This document shows, one piece after another, positions 1-5,935 of a stretch of DNA of 6,630 bases. The stretch lies in the NCBI GenBank assembly GCA_024404335.1, contig JAKSQA010000056.1, positions 1 through 6,630 on the forward strand, given 5' to 3'. The notes under the pieces are model-generated. The model was not told the DNA's origin, ran no database searches, and saw only the letters and a list, made by a program, of their open reading frames with translations. This stretch comes from Mailhella sp. Lineage in GTDB: Bacteria > Desulfobacterota > Desulfovibrionia > Desulfovibrionales > Desulfovibrionaceae. Numbering within the stretch: the first letter of the stretch is position 1; each line of letters opens with the position of its first letter. The position numbers and the translations under genes are program-made.

Positions 1-565
1 GGAAGCGCTGCTTCACCTTCTCAAGGCGGCGCTGCGCCTCGGCGAGGACCTCTTCCCTTTCGCCGAAGAACATGGTCCCCGTAGGGCAGGTCTTCACGCA
101 CATCGGGGGGATGCCGGCGCTGATGCGGTCGATGCACATGTCGCACTTCGTCAGCATCTTCTTCTCGGCATCATAGCGGGGGATGTCGTAGGGGCAGGCA
201 TGGATGACGGCTTCCGCATCCTTCTGCGTGAGCTGGCGGCTTTTTTCCGTCACAAGGACGGCGCCGGTCTTCTCATCCTTCACCATGGCTCCGGGAACGG
301 CGGAGTTCGCCACTTCCACACAGATGGGCCTGACACAGTGGCGGCACTGGTCGGGGAAGAAGTTCCAGTGGACGGTCCCCGAATCGTCAAGGCGCTCGCT
401 GAAGCGTACGATTTTGAGATTGCAGGGGTTCAGGTCCGGCGGATTCTGGTGGGTGCCGGTCTGAAAGGTCTTTACGGCAGGCAGGTTATGCCAGATCTTG
501 CACGCCATCTGACAGCCGCGGCATGCCGTGCACCTCGTGACATCGACAAGAAATGCTTTAGGCAT
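1..565 (-). CDS. fdhB: Formate dehydrogenase beta subunit (iron-sulfur protein), 3' end outside window
   Basis: This is the electron-transfer subunit of a periplasmic formate dehydrogenase. It carries electrons from the FdhA active site to an acceptor such as cytochrome c3. I translated 188 residues by hand from ATG at 565; the reading frame is still open at the left edge. Twelve well-placed cysteines suit three [4Fe-4S] clusters: C12-x2-C15-x2-C18-x3-C22, then C74-x2-C77-x4-C82 with C124, then C141-x2-C144-x11-C156-x3-C160. The long gap between C82 and C124, ending in a CPYDIPR-type motif, is the layout I associate with Desulfovibrio beta subunits. There is no signal peptide, so export would be by riding with the Tat-borne FdhA (known for this family, inferred here). 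A good ribosome site, GAGGAG at 579-574, sits 8 bases before the start. It lies 54 bases after the fdhA stop, with no promoter visible between, so it is co-transcribed. A HybA/NrfC-like ferredoxin is the general alternative, but the context makes FdhB nearly certain. Confidence 0.93.
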   Translation of the reverse strand, partial: MPKAFLVDVTRCTACRGCQMACKIWHNLPAVKTFQTGTHQNPPDLNPCNLKIVRFSERLDDSGTVHWNFFPDQCRHCVRPICVEVANSAVPGAMVKDEKTGAVLVTEKSRQLTQKDAEAVIHACPYDIPRYDAEKKMLTKCDMCIDRISAGIPPMCVKTCPTGTMFFGEREEVLAEAQRRLEKVKQRF

Positions 566-573
566 AAGTTGTT

Positions 574-579
574 CTCCTC
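574..579 (-). promoter_or_regulatory. Ribosome binding site of fdhB
   Basis: On the minus strand GAGGAG lies 8 bases before the ATG at 565. It starts only five bases after the foot of the GC-rich hairpin at 585-610, so that structure could affect ribosome access or protect this 5' end after processing. Confidence 0.75.
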
Positions 580-584
580 AGTGC

Positions 585-610
585 GGCCCCGCCCGCAGGC
601 GGGCGGGGCC
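585..610 (-). promoter_or_regulatory. Perfect GC-rich hairpin between fdhA and fdhB
   Basis: The arms 585-596 and 599-610 are perfectly complementary over 12 bp, almost all G-C, with only two bases between them; in practice this is an 11-bp stem with a 4-base loop. It fills most of the 54-base gap between the fdhA stop (622-620) and the fdhB ribosome site. No T-run follows on either strand, so it is not a standard intrinsic terminator. By inference it may be a 3' stabiliser of fdhA mRNA, a processing barrier, or a partial attenuator that sets the ratio of the subunits. Confidence 0.75.
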
Positions 611-619
611 ATGGCGCTG

Positions 620-3600
620 CTATCTGGCTATTTCGGTCAGCTTGTCGATCTTGCGGAGATTGACAAGGCAGGCCTTGGATTCCTGGATCGTCGTGTTCGG
701 ATCGTAGGCGCCGACGGTGAGGCGGTTCGAGGAATCGCCCGTACCGGGGGTCATCCATCCGGCGAAGAACGGCATGCCGACTTCGTGGACGGTCCTGCCC
801 ATGATCGTGAAGGGCCGCAGGCGCACGGTGACCATGGCTATGGCCTCGCAGGTTCCGCGGGCGCTTTCCACAAGGACGCCGTCGCCGTTGCTGATGCCCT
901 TCTCCTTCGCAAGCTCGGGGCTCATCTCGATGTAGAGCTGGGGCTCGGCTTCAAGCAGCTCGGGTACGTTCCTGGTCTCGCCGCCGCCGCACCAGTGCTC
1001 CGTCACGCTGTATGTGGTCAGCACGATGGGGTACATCGGGTCGGCAGGGCTCGCGAAGAGGTCGTATTCGCTCTTGAGGAACTTGAAGCAGGGCGAGGTG
1101 AGCTGGCTGGAGAACGGATGCTGCGTGATAGGCGTCTCCGCAGGCTCGTAGTGCTCGGGGAGAGGTCCGTCGAGACGTCCGGGCCCGAAGAGCGCGCCCA
1201 TGCCGTCGGTCTGCATGATGAACGGGCGGGGGCCGCCCAGGTTCACCGGCTTGCCGCCGCCGTCGGGGATGTCGCCGATCCACTTGCCGTCCTTCCACTC
1301 GATGACCATGCGGTTCGGATCCCACGGCTTGCCGTCGGGGTCGACCGAGGCGCGGTTGTAGAGGATGCGGCGGTTGACGGGCCAGCACCACGACCAGCCG
1401 GGGTAGATGCCGATCTTCGCCTGTTCCGGAGTCTGTGACGGGTCACGTCTTTTGGATTTGTTTCCATCTTCCTCGGTGATGCTGCCGCTGTAGATCCAGC
1501 AGAGGGAGGAAGTGGAGCCGTCGTCCTTCAGATGGCCGAACGCAGGCACGCAGTCGCCCTTGCGGTACGTCCTGCCGTTGATGGTGACATCCTTCCAGAA
1601 GACGCCGTTGATCCGCTTCATCCAGTCAATCGGCTCGAACTTCTCGGGCCAGTCCTGCATGAGCACCTGTTCGGGGCACCTGCCGCCTTCCTTCCTGTAG
1701 AGCTCGCGGATGCGGTTGAACAGCGGTACGTACATGTCGCCGAAGGAGCGGCATTCGTAGGGCGGTTCGACGGCCTTTGCGGTCCACTGGAGCCAGCGGC
1801 CGGAGTTGGAGACCGTTCCCTCCTTCTCGATGCGGTGCGCCGAGGGAAGGAGGAAGACTTCGGTCTTCATGTCTGCGGGGTTGACGCCCGGGCGGTGCCA
1901 GTTGTCGGAGCTTTCCGAGTTATGGAGCTCTCCGTCGACGAGCCAGTCGAGCTTGTCGAGCGCCGCGCGGTCCTTGTTCACGTTGGGGAAGCTTCCGGGG
2001 GGATTCACGGCGAAGATGAAGCCGCCGCGCATCCGGCCCTGGAGGGCCTTGTCGATCACATAGGCGTAGGAGTAGTCCTCGCCCGGCTCCAGCTTGGGAA
2101 GCAGGTCGTAGCAGAAGCCGTTCTCGGGCGTGGCCTTGTCACCGAAGTAGCCCTTGAGCTGGCTTACGAAGTACTTCGGCTTGTTGCTCCACCAGTTCGT
2201 GCTGTTCTTGACATGCGTCACCGGGCGGTTGTTCTTCTGGTAGGTCTCAAGGTCCTGCCAGGGAGAAAGCGGCATGGCAAGGTAGCCGGGCATGGTATGG
2301 TACAGAAGCGCATGGTCGGTGGAACCCTGCACGTTCGGCTCGCCGCGGAGGGCGTTGATGCCGCCGCCCGCCACGCCGATGTTGCCCAGCAGAAGCTGGA
2401 CGATGGCGGAGGAGCGGATGTTCTGCACGCCTACGGTGTGCTGCGTCCAGCCGATGGCGTAGAGGATCGTGCCGGCCCTGTCGCGGCGTCCGGTGGAGAC
2501 GAAGGCCTTGTAGACCTTCATGATGTCTTCCTTGGATACGCCGGTGACGTCGGAGACGTTCTGCAGCGTGTAGCGGCTGTAGTGGTTCCGCATCATGTTG
2601 ATGACGCAGCGCGGGTTCTGAAGGGTGCGGTCCTCCAGAGGGGCTCCGTCGGCATTGAGCTTGAACTTCCACGTCGAGCGGTCGTAGGTGCGCGTTGCCG
2701 CGTCATAGCCGCTGAAGAGGCCGTCATTGAACTCATACGAATCGTCAAGCACGAAGGACGCGTTGGTGTACTCCAGCACGTATTCCCTGAACCAGCTTTC
2801 CGTAGTGAGAATGTAGTTGATCATGCCGCCCAGGAACGCGATATCGGTGCCGGAACGAATCGGCACATGATAGTCGCATCGGGCGGACGTGCGCGAGAAC
2901 TTCGGGTCGACATGGATGAGCTCGGCCCCCCTGTCCTTTGCGCGCAGGATCCATTTCATCGCAACAGGATGATGTTCGGCAGCATTACTGCCCATAATCA
3001 GGACGACATCAGCATGCTTGATGTCGATCCAGTGATTCGTCATAGCCCCACGTCCGAACGACTCTGCCAGAGCCGGTACAGTCGGACTGTGTCAGACCCG
3101 GGCCTGGTGGTCTATATGCACCACGCCCAGGCCCATCATGTGCTGTCGGATGACTTCGCACTCTTCGTTCGTGGCGTGCGAGGTACCCATGCTGAATACG
3201 GATTCGAGACGGTTGACCGTCTGGCCCCTGCCGTTCTTTTCGATCAGGTCCTTGTCGCGTGCATCCTTCACGCGGCGGGCGATCTGGTCAAGAGTCCAGT
3301 CCCAGTCCTTCTCGACCCAGCGGTCGCTGAAGGGCGCGCGGTACAGGGGCTTCTTGAGGCGGTGTTCGCCGGAGTACATGCTGAAGAGGGCCGCGCCCTT
3401 GGCGCAGAGGCCGCCTTCGTTGACGGGATGGTCGGGGTCGCCCTCGGTGGAGACGAGCCTGCCGTCCTTCACGTGGCAGATGACCTGGCAGCAGACGGCG
3501 CAGAACGGGCAGACCGTAATGACTTCCTTCGCTCCCTCGATCTTCAGGGAGGCCGCGTATGCCCTGGCCTCTCCCGCATCGAAGCCGAACTGGGCGAGCG

Positions 3601-3658
3601 TGAGGCATAAGGCGCCCGCTCCTGCCGACTTGAGGAATTGTCTTCGTGTGAATGCCAT
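620..3658 (-). CDS. fdhA: Formate dehydrogenase alpha subunit, selenocysteine- and Mo/W-bis-MGD-containing, Tat-exported
   Basis: This is the catalytic subunit for formate/CO2 interconversion in the periplasm. It is one 1012-residue gene although an in-frame TGA at 3094-3092 splits it. The TGA is residue 189, preceded by DHQARV and followed by HSPTVPALAESFGRGAMTNH, the classic Sec-His context of formate dehydrogenases. The start at 3658 is chosen because AAGGAG at 3670-3665 lies 6 bases upstream and the protein then begins MAFTRRQFLKSAGAG, a twin-arginine signal with likely cleavage near residues 33-35. C50-x2-C53-x3-C57-x27-C85 binds a [4Fe-4S] cluster, followed by K87. Residues 189 (Sec), 190 (His) and R438 (in the ALRGEPNVQG motif) make up the expected active site. 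The C-terminal dinucleotide-binding domain includes EHWCGGGETRN and GAYDPNTT. The length matches Desulfovibrio FdhA (about 1000-1015). Mo versus W cannot be told from sequence. fdhB follows in the same operon. The gene is intact: neither a pseudogene nor two genes. Confidence 0.96.
3052..3087 (-). promoter_or_regulatory. SECIS-like hairpin of fdhA
   Basis: Four bases after the UGA the transcript can fold into a two-level hairpin. The lower stem is GUCCGA (3087-3082) with UCGGAC (3057-3052), 6 perfect pairs. A 6-base bulge (3081-3076) on one side faces a single U (3058). The upper stem is CGGCUCU (3075-3069) with AGAGUCG (3065-3059), 7 pairs including one G-U, closed by the loop GGC. Bacterial SECIS elements lie in the coding region just after the UGA and present a G-containing apical loop to SelB, which fits here. 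The pairing is seen directly; SelB binding is inferred. Confidence 0.8.
3092..3094 (-). other. Selenocysteine codon (UGA) of fdhA, residue 189
   Basis: The TGA is in frame with the coding sequence on both sides: 188 codons from the ATG at 3658 and 823 sense codons after it. The flanking residues QARV-(Sec)-HSPTVPALAESFGRG match the active-site loop of selenocysteine formate dehydrogenases. The host must therefore carry selA, selB, selC and selD, none of which is in this window. Confidence 0.96.
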
Positions 3659-3664
3659 AAATTG

Positions 3665-3670
3665 CTCCTT
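3665..3670 (-). promoter_or_regulatory. Ribosome binding site that fixes the fdhA start
   Basis: AAGGAG is placed 6 bases before the ATG at 3658. The same frame is open further upstream, with a possible start near 3730, but that would add 24 residues in front of the twin-arginine motif and has no comparable ribosome site. The downstream ATG is therefore preferred. Confidence 0.85.
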
Positions 3671-3744
3671 GTGCAGTTCATGGATGTGCGTTGCCGCCCC
3701 GCTTGTGCCTGCTGTTGGAGTCGGACGCAAGAGGGGTTTGGGTC

Positions 3745-3773
3745 ACGATATGCCGGAAATGGTGATATGACAA
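3745..3773 (-). promoter_or_regulatory. Candidate sigma70-type promoter of fdhAB
   Basis: On the minus strand a -35 box TTGTCA (3773-3768) and a -10 box TATCGT (3750-3745) are separated by exactly 17 bases. Transcription would start near 3738, giving a leader of about 80 bases before the fdhA ATG. It lies between the upstream operon's terminator and fdhA, where a promoter is needed. The -10 match is moderate, so an activator may assist. I found no convincing sigma54 site here. Confidence 0.5.
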
Positions 3774-3783
3774 CCCCGCGGGG
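3774..3783. repeat. Short perfect palindrome abutting the fdhA -35 box
   Basis: The palindrome CCCCGCGGGG directly adjoins the candidate -35 box at 3773-3768. On the minus strand it is preceded by an A/T-rich stretch with six T's (3790-3785). It could be an operator half, or the A/T stretch could be an UP-like element. In GC-rich DNA a 10-base palindrome can arise by chance, so this is only a candidate. Confidence 0.35.
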
Positions 3784-3822
3784 GAAAAAATATCAAGTCG
3801 TAAAAATCACAAGCCGGATGCG

Positions 3823-3859
3823 AAAAAGAAGGCCCCTCCGTTCCGGAAGGGCCTTCTTT
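3823..3859 (-). terminator. Intrinsic terminator of the ACT-UPF0210 operon
   Basis: Arms AAAGAAGGCCC (3825-3835) and GGGCCTTCTTT (3849-3859) pair perfectly over 11 bp. The stem continues inward, after one mismatch, as TCCG/CGGA around a 3-base loop. In the minus-strand transcript the stem runs into a U-rich tract (bases 3827-3823 are T). It begins 18 bases after the UPF0210 stop codon. The complementary strand also ends in TTCTTT, so it may work in both directions. It separates this operon from fdhAB. Confidence 0.92.
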
Positions 3860-3877
3860 CGTGAACTGCGTGGTGAA

Positions 3878-5248
3878 TCAGTTCTTCAGGCTGTGGATGG
3901 GGGCCGGGATGCGGCCGCCGAGGCTGATGAAACCGGAGGCGTCGCCGGGGCGCACGGGCCGGATCTCGGCCTGGCCGAGGAGGCCGCCGAAGACGGCGGT
4001 CGCGCCCACGCCCTTGCCGGGAACGGGGATGACGCGCACCGCGGTGGTCTTGGTGTTGATCATGCCGATGGCCATTTCGTCGGCGATGAGGCCGGAGATG
4101 GTGGCGGCGGGCGTGTCGCCGGGGATGGCGATCATGTCGAGGCCCACGGAGCAGACGCTGGTCATGGCTTCCAGCTTCTCAAGGGTGAGCGCGCCGGTGT
4201 TGGCGGCCGCCTCGATGCTGGAGTCCTCCGAAACGGGGATGAAGGCGCCGGAGAGTCCGCCGACGTGCGACGAGGCGAACACGCCGCCCTTCTTCACGGC
4301 GTCGTTGAGCATGGCGAGCACGGCGGTGGAGCCGGGGGCGCCGATGGAGGAGAGGCCGCAGCTCTGGAAGATCTCGCCTACGGAATCGCCCACGGCGGGT
4401 GTGGGGGCGAGGGAGAGGTCGGCCACGCCGAAGGGAAGGCCGAGCCTGTCGGCGACTTCGCCGCCGATGAGCTCACCCACGCGCGTGACCTTGTAGGCGG
4501 TGGACTTGATGACCTCGGCCACGTCGCCGAGGGTGAGGCTGCCGCGGGTCTCGCGGGCTCGGTCGATGGCCTTCTTGACCACGCCGGGGCCGGAGACGCC
4601 TACGTTGATGACGACGTCGGGCTCGCCGATGCCGAGGTAGGCGCCGGCCATGAAGGGGACGTCCTGGGGGATGTTGGCGAAGACGACGAGCTTGGCGCAG
4701 CCGATGCCGTCGCGGTCGCGGGTTGCTTCCGCGACGTTGAGGATCTGGCGGCCCATGAGGGCCACGGCGTCCATGTTGATGCCGGCCTTGGAGGAGGCGA
4801 CGTTGATGGAGGAGCAGATGCGGTCGGTGGTGGCGAGGGCTTCGGGGAGGGATTCGATGAGGGCCCTGTCGCCGGGGGTCATGCCCTTTTCCACAAGGGC
4901 GCCGAAGCCGCCGAGGAAGTCCACGCCGGCTTCCTTCGCGGCCTCGTCGAGCATCTGGCAGGCGCGGACCATCTGGTCGGCATTGAAGCCTGCGCCCACG
5001 ACGCCCATGGGGCTGATGCTGATGCGCTTGTTGACGACGGGGATGCCGTAGCGTGCGCCGACTTCGTTGCAGGTCTCGACGAGGCGGGCTGCGTACTTGG
5101 CTATCTTGGCGCGGACCTTGTAGGAGAAGACATCGAAGTCGTGGCTGGCGCAGTCGAAGAGGCTGATGCCGAGGGTGACGGTGCGGACATCGAGATGTTC
5201 GTTCCGGAGCATGTTGATGGTGCTGAGCACTTCGCGGTCGGTAAGCAT
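3878..5248 (-). CDS. UPF0210 / DUF711 family protein with pyruvate-formate-lyase-like fold, function unknown
   Basis: A 456-residue protein of the UPF0210 (DUF711) family, at full family length of about 450. The N-terminal segment [20 protein letters not shown] (residues 11-30), the [13 protein letters not shown] block (68-80) and the end [17 protein letters not shown] (440-456) are the family hallmarks I recognise. The family is classed with the PFL/ribonucleotide-reductase-like fold, but no biochemical role is established to my knowledge. There is no RVxGY-type glycyl-radical motif near the C-terminus, so radical catalysis should not be assumed. Cysteines occur at 33, 60, 97, 145, 184, 297 and 366; C33 sits in the conserved N-terminal block. 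No signal peptide or membrane segment is seen, so it is probably cytoplasmic. The start at 5248 has AAGGTG 8 bases upstream. It follows the two-ACT gene after 18 bases and is the last gene before the terminator. The ACT partner suggests control by a small ligand, possibly an amino acid (inference). Confidence 0.93.
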   Translation of the reverse strand: MLTDREVLSTINMLRNEHLDVRTVTLGISLFDCASHDFDVFSYKVRAKIAKYAARLVETCNEVGARYGIPVVNKRISISPMGVVGAGFNADQMVRACQMLDEAAKEAGVDFLGGFGALVEKGMTPGDRALIESLPEALATTDRICSSINVASSKAGINMDAVALMGRQILNVAEATRDRDGIGCAKLVVFANIPQDVPFMAGAYLGIGEPDVVINVGVSGPGVVKKAIDRARETRGSLTLGDVAEVIKSTAYKVTRVGELIGGEVADRLGLPFGVADLSLAPTPAVGDSVGEIFQSCGLSSIGAPGSTAVLAMLNDAVKKGGVFASSHVGGLSGAFIPVSEDSSIEAAANTGALTLEKLEAMTSVCSVGLDMIAIPGDTPAATISGLIADEMAIGMINTKTTAVRVIPVPGKGVGATAVFGGLLGQAEIRPVRPGDASGFISLGGRIPAPIHSLKN

Positions 5249-5266
5249 GGGGATATCACCTTGGGA

Positions 5267-5833
5267 TTAGACGATCGGTACGCGGTGGATGGCCTCGAAG
5301 ATGGCCTGGTGCTGCATGGAGATGGAAAGGTTCAGCGCGCGGGCCTTGGCCTGGAGCATCTGGCGGAAGGCGTTGCGGTTGATGGAGACCGGAAGCGCGA
5401 TTTCGAAGACGAGTACGCACTCGTTCGTGCCGGGGGCGACGGAAATGGCCTTGAGGTTCTCGATGTTGACGTGCTGCTCGGCGAAGATGCCGGAGATGAC
5501 GGAAATGACCTCGGGCTGGTCCACGCCGTTGACGATGACGGCGAAGGGCTCGGTCTCCTCGGCGGGTTCGGCGGCCACCGTGTCGGCGAAGGGGCGGGTG
5601 CTGACGGAAAGGTCCATGCCCTTCTCGTCAAGTGCGATGCTGACGACACGCTGCACGTCTTCGGCGGAGGTGTCTTCGGGGGCGGACACGATGAAGATTG
5701 AGGCGAACTGGCCCTTCAGGATGGTCTGGCTCAGTTCGATTATGTTGCATTTTTTCCTGGCAAGCGCTCCGGCTATGGCGAAGACCACGCCGGGGCAGTC
5801 ATGCCCTATGACGGAAACGACGATAAGATTCAC
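5267..5833 (-). CDS. Two-ACT-domain protein (UPF0237-related), partner of UPF0210
   Basis: A 188-residue protein made of two ACT domains, at roughly residues 2-80 and 96-175, joined by an acidic Ala/Pro/Glu linker (83-96). ACT domains bind small ligands, often amino acids, and control partner proteins. In many bacteria a single-ACT protein of about 90 residues (UPF0237) precedes UPF0210; here the protein is doubled. The first domain has the family's ELSQTILKGQFA segment (33-44), and the second ends with the family's IFEAIHR (178-184). The start is taken as GTG at 5833: GGAGG lies 5 bases upstream, and the ACT fold begins at once with NLIVVSVIGHDCPGVV. An ATG at 5899 in the same frame would add 22 residues and falls upstream of the promoter's start point. 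The protein is probably cytoplasmic. A GcvR-like regulator is an alternative, but the adjacent UPF0210 gene makes a UPF0237 role more likely. Confidence 0.9.
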   Translation of the reverse strand: MNLIVVSVIGHDCPGVVFAIAGALARKKCNIIELSQTILKGQFASIFIVSAPEDTSAEDVQRVVSIALDEKGMDLSVSTRPFADTVAAEPAEETEPFAVIVNGVDQPEVISVISGIFAEQHVNIENLKAISVAPGTNECVLVFEIALPVSINRNAFRQMLQAKARALNLSISMQHQAIFEAIHRVPIV

Positions 5834-5838
5834 GGCTG

Positions 5839-5843
5839 CCTCC
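5839..5843 (-). promoter_or_regulatory. Ribosome binding site that fixes a GTG start
   Basis: GGAGG lies 5 bases before GTG at 5833. This strong site is why GTG is preferred over the ATG at 5899, which lies at the -35 box of the promoter and so would not be on the transcript. Confidence 0.82.
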
Positions 5844-5869
5844 GATGGGATGTTGATGATAAGTGGCTG

Positions 5870-5899
5870 AATATAAACGCACGGAGTGAGAGCCGTCAA
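5870..5899 (-). promoter_or_regulatory. Sigma70-type promoter of the ACT-UPF0210 operon
   Basis: On the minus strand a -35 box TTGACG (5899-5894) and a -10 box TATATT (5875-5870) are 18 bases apart; read as TTATAT the spacing is 17. Each box differs from consensus at one position. Transcription would start near 5863, giving a leader of about 30 bases that holds only the ribosome site. It lies in the 102-base gap after the nuclease gene. Confidence 0.72.
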
Positions 5900-5935
5900 G
5901 TAAAGATGGCACCCTTCGGGCGGCAGGTGCGGAGC

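Noticed and set aside
585..610. The fdhA-fdhB hairpin as an intrinsic terminator
   Set aside because: No T-run follows the stem in either direction, and fdhB downstream has no promoter of its own that I can see.
200..1438. Plus-strand open frame of 412 codons over fdhB and the end of fdhA
   Set aside because: It has no family resemblance and lies opposite two well-supported genes.
3043..3094. fdhA as a pseudogene or as two genes interrupted by a stop
   Set aside because: The TGA sits exactly at the selenocysteine position, the frame is unbroken beyond it, and a SECIS-like hairpin follows.
1532..3610. Long plus-strand open frame of 692 codons antisense to fdhA
   Set aside because: Its translation is a Val/Ala/Arg/His-rich shadow with no recognisable domain, and it overlaps a strongly recognised gene on the other strand. 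GC-rich codon use produces such open antisense frames.
3588..3658. FdhA as a lipoprotein, because a Cys (residue 18) lies in the signal region
   Set aside because: The residues before it (GAL) do not fit a lipobox, and later Ala-x-Ala sites suit ordinary signal cleavage better.
3659..3730. An upstream start for fdhA at 3730
   Set aside because: It would put 24 residues before the twin-arginine signal and has no matching ribosome site. The predicted transcript also starts near 3738, leaving almost no leader.
3784..3822. A CRP/HcpR-like operator with a TTGTGA half-site upstream of fdhA
   Set aside because: Only one half-site is present, with no matching inverted half at the right spacing.
3638..5701. 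Plus-strand open frame of 687 codons antisense to the UPF0210 and ACT genes
   Set aside because: The product is an Asp/Gly/Ala/His-rich composition artefact. It crosses the terminator and two real genes and has no credible ribosome site.
5909..5930. A terminator for the nuclease gene
   Set aside because: Only 5 bp (GCACC/GGTGC) or a competing 3-bp stem can form, and the bases after it are not a convincing T-run.
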